Both the position numbers and the translations under genes were made by a program. Below the pieces are notes generated by a model. That model was not told where the DNA came from and did no database searches. It worked only from the letters and a program-made list of their open reading frames with translations. A DNA stretch of 8,916 bases from Candidatus Zipacnadia bacterium. GTDB lineage: Bacteria > Armatimonadota > Zipacnadia > Zipacnadales > Zipacnadaceae. Below, one piece after another: positions 1 to 5,525 of this stretch (its first letter is position 1; each line of letters starts with the position of its first letter). The stretch lies in the NCBI GenBank assembly GCA_029821455.1, contig JALGTI010000177.1:1-8916 (forward strand). The letters run 5' to 3'.

Positions 1-452
1 GCCCGGCGCTCGTTTATGAGTTCCCCAACGCAGACGATGGGCGTCAAGCCAGCAGCCATGGCCGCCTTGAGTTTGCGATTGACGCTTGCATCCGTGTCAC
101 CGAAAATCCGCTGCAGCTCGTCAGTGAAGTCGTCCTCCACCGCCCCAAAGCGCCCGCGCCGCTCCGAATGTCCGATGATGACGTAGCTGCAGCCACAGGA
201 TAGCAGCATCTTGACCGACAGCTCCCCGGTGAAAGCGCCCTTTTCTTCCCAGAACATATTCTGGGCACCCAGTGCCACCTTGGAGCCTTCTATGCAACCG
301 GCCACGGTCGTAAGGGCGGTCGCCGGCGGACACAACACCACTTCGCACTCGTCCACATCCCCGACCGCCTCCACGACACCGCAGGCTAGCTCGCAGGCCT
401 CCTCATTGTCGCAGTTCATCTTCCAGTTCCCAGCCATTATGGGTATACGCAT
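1..452 (-). CDS. tpiA: Triosephosphate isomerase, N-terminal 150 residues (cut by window edge)
   Basis: Interconverts dihydroxyacetone phosphate and glyceraldehyde 3-phosphate in the cytosol. The reading frame stays open from the ATG to the window edge, giving about 150 of the usual 250 residues. It begins MRIPIMAGNWKMN, with the substrate-binding Asn9 and catalytic Lys11, and carries GHSERR with catalytic His at residue 95, exactly the usual numbering. TPIVCVGE follows near the edge. The catalytic Glu (about residue 167) lies outside the window. The ATG at 450-452 is preceded by GGAGGT (459-464) at a 6-base spacing, which fixes the start. It lies 36 bases downstream of pgk, with no terminator between them, so it is probably the last seen gene of a gap-pgk-tpiA operon. 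Identity is near certain; only the C-terminus is unknown. Confidence 0.96.
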   Translation of the reverse strand, partial: MRIPIMAGNWKMNCDNEEACELACGVVEAVGDVDECEVVLCPPATALTTVAGCIEGSKVALGAQNMFWEEKGAFTGELSVKMLLSCGCSYVIIGHSERRGRFGAVEDDFTDELQRIFGDTDASVNRKLKAAMAAGLTPIVCVGELINERR

Positions 453-488
453 ACGTGAACCTCCGTACATGAAATCTTGCCTACTATG

Positions 489-1703
489 CTAGCTTGGATC
501 CAGCACTTCAATCGCTGGCAGCTTCCCCTTATTCTCAATGAATTCCAAAGACGCTCCGCCGCCGGTTGAAACGTGGTCAATCTTGTCAGCCAGTCCCATC
601 TGGGTCACCGCTGCCACCGAGTCTCCGCCGCCTACGACGTTATACCCAGGGCAGGCTCCCATCGCCTCTGCAACACTCAGGGTTCCCTGGTCAAACGGCG
701 GTTTCTCAAACAAGCCCATCGGCCCATTCCAGAACACCGTCTTCGCCCTCAGGACGGTATCGGCATACGTCCGCATCGTCTCAGGCCCGATGTCCAGGGC
801 ATCCCAGCCAGGCCGAATGTGAAAGTAGGGCACCCGCTTGGTTTCGCCCTCGCCAGCGTTGACGCGCTTCATATGCACATCAACCGGCAGCACCAGCTTC
901 GACAGATGCTCCTTCTCTCTCGTCAGAATATCCTCAGCAGCCGCCAGACTCTCAGCGGTGCACAGGGACCGCCCGATCTCAAGCCCTCGCGCCTTGAAGA
1001 ATGCCCATGCCATCGCGCCACCGACGAGCAGCTTGTCCAGTCGTGGCAATAGAGCTCTCACCACGCCGATTTTGTCGTCAACCTTCGCGCCACCCAGTAC
1101 CGCCACAAATCCACGCCTGGGGGCAGCGAGTAGCCGGCCCAGCATGATCACTTCCTGCGCAACTAGCCGGCCAGCCACGCACGTGTCAATGAACTGGGTG
1201 ATGCCATACATCGAGGCATGCTCACGATGGCAGGTTCCGAAGGCGTCGTTAACATACAGATCATACTTCCCGCCCAGCGCCAGCTTCTTTGCGAACGCCA
1301 GCATCTGCTTGGGCTTCTTTGACTCTTCGCCAGCGTGGAAGCGCGTGTTCTCAAGTAACACGACATCCCCTGGTTTCGTTCCGTCAACTGTCCCGCTGAC
1401 ATCGGCATAGTCGCTGTCAATGCAATCGTCCAGGAACTTCACCGGGTGTCTGAGTAGCCTTTCCAGCCGGTTGGCACACGGGCTCAGGGAATGCTTATCC
1501 ACGCGCCTTCCCTTGGGCCGGCCCAGATGGGAGGCCAGCACCACTCTGGCACCGGCCTCCCGTAGGTGCTTGATGGTCGGCAAAGCGGCGACAATCCGCG
1601 TGTCGTCGGTGATCTCCCCATCCTCGACGGGGACATTGAAATCTACGCGTACAAAGCACAGCTTGCCGCTGGCATCTACGTCGGCTAGGGTCTTTCTGTC
1701 CAC
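489..1703 (-). CDS. pgk: Phosphoglycerate kinase
   Basis: Transfers phosphate between 1,3-bisphosphoglycerate and ADP in glycolysis/gluconeogenesis; cytosolic monomer. At 404 residues it has normal family length and all landmarks: RVDFNVP (18-24), SHLGRPKG (58-65), ENTRFHAGEE (118-127), NDAFGTCHREHAS (152-164), GGAKVDDKIGV (204-214), WNGPMGLFE (325-333), VVGGGDS (356-362) and HVSTGGGASLEF (377-388). I chose the GTG at 1701-1703: it has GGGAGAG just upstream and gives the usual N-terminus (M)DRKTLADVD. A longer frame from a TTG at 1739 lacks a ribosome site and adds 12 residues unlike the family. It starts 50 bases after the gap stop and ends 36 bases before tpiA, consistent with one operon. 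Nothing suggests damage. Confidence 0.97.
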   Translation of the reverse strand: MDRKTLADVDASGKLCFVRVDFNVPVEDGEITDDTRIVAALPTIKHLREAGARVVLASHLGRPKGRRVDKHSLSPCANRLERLLRHPVKFLDDCIDSDYADVSGTVDGTKPGDVVLLENTRFHAGEESKKPKQMLAFAKKLALGGKYDLYVNDAFGTCHREHASMYGITQFIDTCVAGRLVAQEVIMLGRLLAAPRRGFVAVLGGAKVDDKIGVVRALLPRLDKLLVGGAMAWAFFKARGLEIGRSLCTAESLAAAEDILTREKEHLSKLVLPVDVHMKRVNAGEGETKRVPYFHIRPGWDALDIGPETMRTYADTVLRAKTVFWNGPMGLFEKPPFDQGTLSVAEAMGACPGYNVVGGGDSVAAVTQMGLADKIDHVSTGGGASLEFIENKGKLPAIEVLDPS

Positions 1704-1753
1704 TGGCCTCTCTCCCTGCAATGCATTGGTGTCTGGCAAGGCGGCCCGACGGG

Positions 1754-2770
1754 CTACCAGCCCTTATCGGCTAGCATCTTGATCATCTCAGCGGTGCGGT
1801 TTGAGTAGCCCCACTCGTTATCATACCAGCCACAGACCTTCACGAACTTCCTGCCGAGTACCGCAGTGAGAGCAGCATCAAAGATACAAGAGGCCGGTTC
1901 GCCCTGGATGTCAGCGCGTACAATAGGCTCCTCAGTGTAATCCAGATAAGGTGCCAGGGGCCCTTCGCTCGCTGCAGCCTCAAAGCTCTTGTTAATACCC
2001 TCTTCTGTAGTGTTTTTCTTCAACTCCACGGTCAGGTCAACAATGGAGCCCGTCGGTGTTGGTACTCGCAGGGCATAGCCATCCATCTTCCCCTTCAGCG
2101 CCGGGATGACAAGCCCGATGGCGGCAGCCGCCCCCGTAGTGGTCGGGATGATGTTGATGGCGCTGGCCCGTGTCCGGCGCAGGTCCTTGTGGGGTAGGTC
2201 AAGCAGCCGCTGGTCGTTGGTGTAGCTGTGGACCGTGGTCATTAGGCCACGAGCAATACCGAAGTTATCATTGAGCACCTTGCACATCGGCGCCAGGCAG
2301 TTGGTCGTGCACGAGGCATTCGAGATGATGTGATGTTCCTTGGCCCGATAGCTGCGGTCATTGACACCCAGCAGCAGTGTCTTCACCTTGCCTTTGGCTG
2401 GCGCGGAGATGATGACTTTTTTGGCCCCTGCCTTCCGGTGGAGGCCGGCGCTCTTGTCATCACGGAAGATACCAGTGGACTCCAGTACGATCTCCACGCC
2501 GAGCTTCTTCCACGGCAGCTTGGCCGGGTCACGCTCTTCCAGGCTGAGAACGGACTTGCCGTCCACGATCAGTTCCTCCTTACCGTGCGTGACCTCCCCT
2601 GGATAGCGACCGTAGATACTGTCATACTTTAACAGATGCGCCAGAGTTGCGTCATCGGTCAAGTCATTGACCGCTACTACCTCGATCTCTTCGGCGAAGC
2701 GTTCCTGAATAACCTTGAACACCTGTCGCCCGATCCTTCCGAACCCATTGATACCAATCTTGACTGCCAA
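1754..2770 (-). CDS. gap: Glyceraldehyde-3-phosphate dehydrogenase (NAD-type)
   Basis: Oxidises and phosphorylates glyceraldehyde 3-phosphate to 1,3-bisphosphoglycerate; cytosolic tetramer. The 338-residue protein has the Rossmann start KIGINGFGRIGR, Asp36 in AVNDLTD (an acidic residue here favours NAD over NADP), ESTGIF (97-102), the active site SNASCTTNC with catalytic Cys154, the base His181 in TTVHSYTNDQ, and the C-terminal GWYDNEWGYSNR. I chose the TTG at 2768-2770: GGAGGG lies 6 bases upstream and translation begins MAVKIGINGFGR, the classic N-terminus. A GTG at 2801-2803 in the same frame would add 11 atypical residues and fall inside a palindrome. Gene order yvcK-gap-pgk-tpiA puts it at the head of the glycolytic trio; the upstream gap holds a candidate promoter and operator. 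Confidence 0.97.
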   Translation of the reverse strand: MAVKIGINGFGRIGRQVFKVIQERFAEEIEVVAVNDLTDDATLAHLLKYDSIYGRYPGEVTHGKEELIVDGKSVLSLEERDPAKLPWKKLGVEIVLESTGIFRDDKSAGLHRKAGAKKVIISAPAKGKVKTLLLGVNDRSYRAKEHHIISNASCTTNCLAPMCKVLNDNFGIARGLMTTVHSYTNDQRLLDLPHKDLRRTRASAINIIPTTTGAAAAIGLVIPALKGKMDGYALRVPTPTGSIVDLTVELKKNTTEEGINKSFEAAASEGPLAPYLDYTEEPIVRADIQGEPASCIFDAALTAVLGRKFVKVCGWYDNEWGYSNRTAEMIKMLADKGW

Positions 2771-2776
2771 CTGAAT

Positions 2777-2782
2777 CCCTCC
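2777..2782 (-). promoter_or_regulatory. Ribosome binding site deciding the TTG start of gap
   Basis: GGAGGG on the minus strand, 6 bases before the TTG at 2770. It supports TTG rather than the upstream in-frame GTG at 2803 as the real start. Confidence 0.85.
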
Positions 2783-2794
2783 TGTGTTTGTGGT

Positions 2795-2812
2795 GAGCGG
2801 CACGTGCCGCTC
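2795..2812. promoter_or_regulatory. Perfect 18-bp palindrome, candidate operator of gap-pgk-tpiA
   Basis: GAGCGGCACGTGCCGCTC reads identically on both strands with no central spacer (CACGTG core). It lies between the candidate -10 box (2816-2821) and the gap ribosome binding site (2777-2782), so it covers the expected transcription start near 2809. A dimeric repressor bound here would block initiation. With no unpaired loop it is more natural as a DNA site than as an RNA hairpin. The palindrome is directly visible; the operator role and its regulator are inference. Confidence 0.6.
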
Positions 2813-2815
2813 GTG

Positions 2816-2843
2816 ATACTATTCTTACTTCTCGCCAGGCCAA
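2816..2843 (-). promoter_or_regulatory. Candidate sigma-70 promoter for gap-pgk-tpiA
   Basis: On the minus strand TTGGCC (2838-2843) and TAGTAT (2816-2821) are separated by 16 bp; each box matches 4 of 6 consensus bases. It is positioned so that transcription would start inside the 18-bp palindrome. The match is modest, and the genes could instead rely on read-through from yvcK. Confidence 0.4.
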
Positions 2844-2863
2844 GCCACAAGCCAAGCATACAA

Positions 2864-2894
2864 TACGGCGTCCACTTATTCGACGGACACCGTA
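2864..2894 (-). terminator. Terminator-like or attenuator hairpin between yvcK and gap
   Basis: On the minus strand TACGGTGTCC and GGACGCCGTA form a 10-bp stem with one G-U pair around an 11-base loop; two further G-U pairs can extend the base. The following bases are T-rich (TTGTATGCTT) but contain no clean run of T. It lies about 50 bases after the yvcK stop, so it could end or attenuate yvcK transcription, leaving gap to its own promoter. Confidence 0.45.
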
Positions 2895-2945
2895 CCATAA
2901 CCTTCGCTATGTTGTGATCCGGCCGCTACAGTGACGTGACGCGCC

Positions 2946-4235
2946 TCAGGCAACCACCCGACGCTCGCTCACTATCAACTCCATAATGGCATCCGCCAAC
3001 TTGCGCGGGTCGTGGCGAGCATAGTCATCCTCTGACAGCAGGTCACGACTGACAGGCACAAAGCCCAGGCGCGCAATCGCCTCAACATCAGGCTCAACGA
3101 AGCGGGCCCCCTCTAGCTCATATCGCCGCAGTACCTCTGGCGCTGGCCGCTCTGAATTCATCAATACGTACTCGAACACCGGCTCCTTGACGTGCTCGTT
3201 GATGGCTGTGACGTGCGCTGCAGCGGTGTACTCATCCGTTTCACCGGGCTGCGTCATTACGTTGCACACAAATACACGCACAGCCCGTGTGCCCCTGAGG
3301 GCCTCCACGATCCCAGGCACCAGCAGGTTTGGTATGACGCTGGTGTAGGTGCTGCCTGGGCCAATGATGACGGCATCTGCATTGGCGATGACTTCGAGAG
3401 CCTCCGGCACGGCAGCCGGCGCAGCCGGGTCCAGATAGACATCTTCTATCGCCGGCCCGCGGGCCGCGATACTACTCTCACCTCGAACGACGGTCCCATC
3501 CGCTAGCTTCGCACAGACAGCAACGTCGTCCACAGTCGGGGGAAGCACCCGCCCCCGAATCGCCAGGATGCTACCCATCTCCTTGACTGCCGTCTCGAAG
3601 TCGCCTGTGAGATTCGTTAGTGCCGCGATCAGGAGATTGCCCAGGTTATGCCCGCCCAGTGAACCAGCCTCGCCATCGAAACGATATTGCAGCAATTGGG
3701 TCATCAACGGTTCCTGGTCAGCCAGAGCCACCAGGCAGTTGCGAATATCGCCCGGCGGCAGCATCCCCTGCTCGGTTCGCAACCGCCCCGAACTGCCGCC
3801 ATCATCCGACACTGTCGCCACGGCGGTCAGATTGCTGGTGTATTGCTTTAGACCTCGCAGAAGCGAGGAGAGTCCGGTTCCGCCGCCGACTACCACTATC
3901 CGCAGGCCGCTATCCTGCTGAGCGCGGCTCAGCATAATGTCAACCAGTTCCTCTTCCCGCTGCGGAAGGAAAGTCCGCGCCACCCGCCGTACCAGCCCTC
4001 GGACGCCGAACACCACCAGGCCAAGCCCTGCCAAAGCCAGTAGCGCCCCGGTGAAGGTCGCTCCCTCGACACTCTTGGCGATAGTCACCACTTCCCAGGC
4101 GTACTCATTGAACAAGAACACTGTCCCTAGACCCAGTACTAGCATGCCAAGCAGTATCAGTCCATACCAGCGCTTAACGCCCAGACCGGGGTAGAGCCAA
4201 CGCAACAATCGTGGGATTCTCTCCAGTTCTTGCAC
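2946..4235 (-). CDS. yvcK: Membrane-anchored YvcK-family gluconeogenesis/cell-wall factor
   Basis: YvcK-family (CofD-like fold) proteins bind UDP-GlcNAc and in Bacillus, Listeria and mycobacteria are needed for growth on gluconeogenic carbon and for cell-wall homeostasis. In this 429-residue protein the soluble domain starts near residue 111 with IVVVGGGTGLS (113-123), then TVSDDGGSSGRLR (141-153), PPGDIRNCL (160-168), GGHNLGNL (194-201) and GPGSTYTSVIPN (292-303). The first 110 residues are an extra N-terminal module with two hydrophobic segments (about 23-43 and 62-80), so the protein is probably membrane-tethered; similar extensions occur in some bacterial lineages, while Bacillus YvcK is soluble. 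GTG at 4233-4235 is preceded by GGGAG at 5 bases. The common partners rapZ and whiA are not next to it; it sits upstream of gap-pgk-tpiA instead. It reads from a consensus promoter at 4326-4354. Confidence 0.93.
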   Translation of the reverse strand: MQELERIPRLLRWLYPGLGVKRWYGLILLGMLVLGLGTVFLFNEYAWEVVTIAKSVEGATFTGALLALAGLGLVVFGVRGLVRRVARTFLPQREEELVDIMLSRAQQDSGLRIVVVGGGTGLSSLLRGLKQYTSNLTAVATVSDDGGSSGRLRTEQGMLPPGDIRNCLVALADQEPLMTQLLQYRFDGEAGSLGGHNLGNLLIAALTNLTGDFETAVKEMGSILAIRGRVLPPTVDDVAVCAKLADGTVVRGESSIAARGPAIEDVYLDPAAPAAVPEALEVIANADAVIIGPGSTYTSVIPNLLVPGIVEALRGTRAVRVFVCNVMTQPGETDEYTAAAHVTAINEHVKEPVFEYVLMNSERPAPEVLRRYELEGARFVEPDVEAIARLGFVPVSRDLLSEDDYARHDPRKLADAIMELIVSERRVVA

Positions 4236-4271
4236 TTACTCTCCCTCTACGCTAGACTAAGAATAGAGGCC

Positions 4272-4304
4272 CCTCACGCTACCTGTGGCTTGCAGAGCAT
4301 GAGG
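4272..4304 (-). other. Hairpin in the yvcK 5' leader
   Basis: CCTCATGC and GCGTGAGG on the minus strand can form an 8-bp stem with one G-U pair around a 17-base loop, in the roughly 84-base leader between the predicted transcription start and the yvcK GTG. It resembles no riboswitch I recognise and may be incidental. Confidence 0.3.
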
Positions 4305-4325
4305 CTGACTACTACAATATCACGC

Positions 4326-4354
4326 ATTATAGCTACGTCCAAAGGCCGTGTCAA
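4326..4354 (-). promoter_or_regulatory. Consensus sigma-70 promoter of yvcK
   Basis: On the minus strand TTGACA (4349-4354) and TATAAT (4326-4331) both match the housekeeping consensus 6 of 6 and are separated by the optimal 17 bp. Transcription should begin near 4319, leaving a leader of about 84 bases before the yvcK GTG at 4235. It points toward the glycolytic cluster and is by far the best promoter in the window. Confidence 0.85.
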
Positions 4355-4404
4355 CGCCGTCAGGCACAAGTAGCTACGAGGGTCTCGTGCGTGGTCGTTC
4401 CGTA

Positions 4405-4457
4405 CGACAGGCATCCTTGCCTGTCGCCCTTCAACCCACAGGCTAGGAAGCCCGTGC
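4405..4457. repeat. Two adjacent small inverted repeats
   Basis: The first, 4405-4426, is CGACAGGCA / TGCCTGTCG with a 4-base TCCT loop (9-bp perfect stem). The second, 4437-4456, is CACAGGCT / AGCCCGTG around AGGA, with one mismatch. They share the ACAGGC core and the same spacing, so they look like two units of one interspersed palindromic repeat. They lie upstream of the yvcK promoter and have no T-run, so a terminator role is unlikely. An apparent minus-strand frame at 4274-4471 is only the translation of these repeats and the promoter. Confidence 0.55.
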
Positions 4458-4491
4458 CACAGAAGGCTCACGCCACTGAACCTCTTGGGTA

Positions 4492-4581
4492 GGGCAAGCT
4501 TCTCCTTCGACTAGCTCCCTTCGGGTCTGAGCCTCAGGGTCGAAGACAGGACGGTGAGCCCGCCGAACCCGCAGCTTGCCC
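4492..4581. repeat. Interspersed 'CTTCGAC...GGTGAGC' repeat bounded by an inverted repeat
   Basis: GGGCAAGCT (4492-4500) and AGCTTGCCC (4573-4581) form a perfect 9-bp inverted pair around 72 bases. Inside are a second pair, CTTCGAC (4505-4511) and GTCGAAG (4539-4545), and the stretch GACGGTGAGCCCGCCGAACC. This resembles, from memory, a widespread environmental-genome repeat family containing TTCGAC, CTCAGG and GGTGAGC. A shorter copy appears in the start of the pilin gene (4781-4805). Family membership is recalled, not computed. Confidence 0.55.
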
Positions 4582-4589
4582 AAACTGCT

Positions 4590-4682
4590 CAGGCAGGATA
4601 AGCCAAGCGACTCATCGAATGCACCTCCTCATTGACTCAGGGCGTGTATTTGCGTTCTGGTAGCCGGGAACGGGAGACGATG
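4590..4682 (+). repeat. 93-bp repeat, copy A (upstream of the pilin gene)
   Basis: Aligns without gaps to 5433-5525 (offset 843) at 71 of 93 positions. The best block is GAATGCACCTCCT, fully conserved. The hairpin of copy B is retained only partly: AATGCAC pairs with GTGTATT through one G-U, then mismatches follow. From TTG at 4650 the frame LRSGSREREM-like (L R S G S R E R E T M) parallels L R S G G E E R E A M in copy B, with five of nine base differences at silent third positions. After the ATG at 4680 the frame stops within ten codons. Copy A therefore looks like the older or decayed copy. Confidence 0.75.
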
Positions 4683-4763
4683 CGCAGGGGGGGTGATAAT
4701 GAAACATAGCCATAGTTTAGGCGCAAACTCAGCAGGGAAAACTCAACACAGAGGGATGATCGT

Positions 4764-5420
4764 ATGCGCAGACTTCGGCTCTTCGACAAGCTCAGAGTGG
4801 TGAGCAACGCCAAACCACGAGCTCAGTCCAGTGAAGGCTTTACGCTTATCGAGCTTTTGGTCGTGATCGCTATCATTTCAATCCTGGCGTCAATCCTGTT
4901 CCCGGTGTTCTCCAAGGCGCGGGAGAAGGCGAGAACGACCAGTTGTCTGGCCAACGTCAAGCAGCTTGGCCTGGCCGTGCTGATGTATGCCCAGGACTAC
5001 GATGAACAGCTTCCGGCCGGGCACTACTACATTGACGCCACTAACTGGATTGCATGGGCCCACCTCATCTTCCCCTACGTAAGGAACAATCAGGTTTACA
5101 CCTGTCCATCCGACAAGACTCTCAACTTCGACAACGCGGTTATCAATGATGGCACGCCGGGCGGCTACGGGTACAACGACTATCTCTATTGGATGAGCCT
5201 GGGGATCTTCGGCGATCCGGTCAATATTGTAGTACTTGCCGACAGCACCTATTACAGTATGTGGCATGGCCATACCGACCCGCCACCTAATCAGACTGCA
5301 GGCAACTTCGCCACCCCCGAGCCACGCCATAATGAGGGCGCCAACTGCGCCTTTCTTGACAGTCATGCAAAGTGGTTTAAGAGCGACGCAATCTGCGATC
5401 CGAGCCACTGGGGACCATAG
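4764..5420 (+). CDS. Type IV pilin-like (pseudopilin) protein with H-X9-D C-terminal motif
   Basis: A type II secretion/type IV pilus-like subunit: the leader is cut by prepilin peptidase after Gly25 and the mature protein begins FTLIELLVVIAI, with Glu5 of the mature chain present (residue 30). A hydrophobic helix (26-48) is followed by FPVFSKAREKARTTSCLANVKQ and MYAQDYDEQLP, a signature common in the large pilin-like families of Armatimonadota and Planctomycetota. Near the C-terminus RHNEGANCAFLDSHAKW matches the H-X9-DG motif, but the usual Gly is Ser200. The ATG has GAGGGA 7 bases upstream. The 25-residue leader is long; its RLFDKLRVVS part is encoded by an interspersed repeat. The gene stands alone between two direct copies of a 93-bp repeat. 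Its exact substrate or assembly is unknown. Confidence 0.88.
   Translation: MRRLRLFDKLRVVSNAKPRAQSSEGFTLIELLVVIAIISILASILFPVFSKAREKARTTSCLANVKQLGLAVLMYAQDYDEQLPAGHYYIDATNWIAWAHLIFPYVRNNQVYTCPSDKTLNFDNAVINDGTPGGYGYNDYLYWMSLGIFGDPVNIVVLADSTYYSMWHGHTDPPPNQTAGNFATPEPRHNEGANCAFLDSHAKWFKSDAICDPSHWGP
4781..4805 (+). repeat. Interspersed repeat fragment inside the pilin leader
   Basis: CTTCGACAAGCTCAGAGTGG followed by TGAGC, read in frame as FDKLRVVS within residues 7-14 of the pilin. It resembles the family copy at 4492-4581 (shared CTTCGAC, CTCAG and GGTGAGC blocks). It lies wholly in the cleaved leader, so it would not affect the mature pilin. Confidence 0.55.
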
Positions 5421-5432
5421 GCAAGTCCTGGC

Positions 5433-5525
5433 CAGGCAGGACAAATCAAGCGCCTCACGGAATGCACCTCCTGATCAGCTCAGGAGGTGCATTTGCGCTC
5501 CGGTGGCGAGGAGCGCGAAGCGATG
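5433..5525 (+). repeat. 93-bp repeat, copy B (between pilin and methyltransferase genes)
   Basis: Second copy of the element at 4590-4682, ungapped, 71 of 93 identical. It begins 12 bases after the pilin stop and its last three bases are the ATG of the methyltransferase. It contains a perfect 14-bp hairpin at 5461-5493 and the GAGGAG ribosome site of the next gene, so here the repeat supplies the expression signals of the methyltransferase. Confidence 0.75.
5461..5493 (+). promoter_or_regulatory. Perfect 14-bp hairpin pairing an SD-like arm with an anti-SD-like arm
   Basis: AATGCACCTCCTGA and TCAGGAGGTGCATT are exact complements around the loop TCAGC. The right arm contains AGGAGGTG, the ideal Shine-Dalgarno; the left arm contains CACCTCCT, the 16S 3'-end sequence. 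The hairpin could terminate the pilin transcript (no clear T-run follows) or mask a ribosome site: an in-frame TTG at 5493 lies 5 bases after AGGAGG. Structure is certain, function inferred. Confidence 0.6.

Noticed and set aside
538..1782. Several 90-190 residue plus-strand frames opposite pgk
   Set aside because: Antisense shadows of a fully conserved pgk reading frame in GC-rich DNA; low-complexity Ser/Pro/Arg composition and no ribosome sites.
4274..4471. 65-residue minus-strand frame upstream of yvcK
   Set aside because: It covers the consensus promoter and two palindromic repeats and has no ribosome site; it is a translation of repeats.
4686..4763. A promoter for the pilin gene
   Set aside because: GATAAT near 4695 lacks a credible -35 box at the right distance; nothing convincing was seen.
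5461..5493. Treating the 14-bp hairpin simply as an intrinsic terminator
   Set aside because: The stem is ideal, but the following bases are TTGCGCTCCGG, with no T-run, and the SD/anti-SD content allows other roles; recorded as a regulatory hairpin instead.
4590..5525. Pilin gene as a transposon or integron cassette with the 93-bp repeats as ends
   Set aside because: The repeats are direct and only 76% identical, there is no transposase or integrase, and no target-site duplication was found; kept only as a possible duplication cassette.
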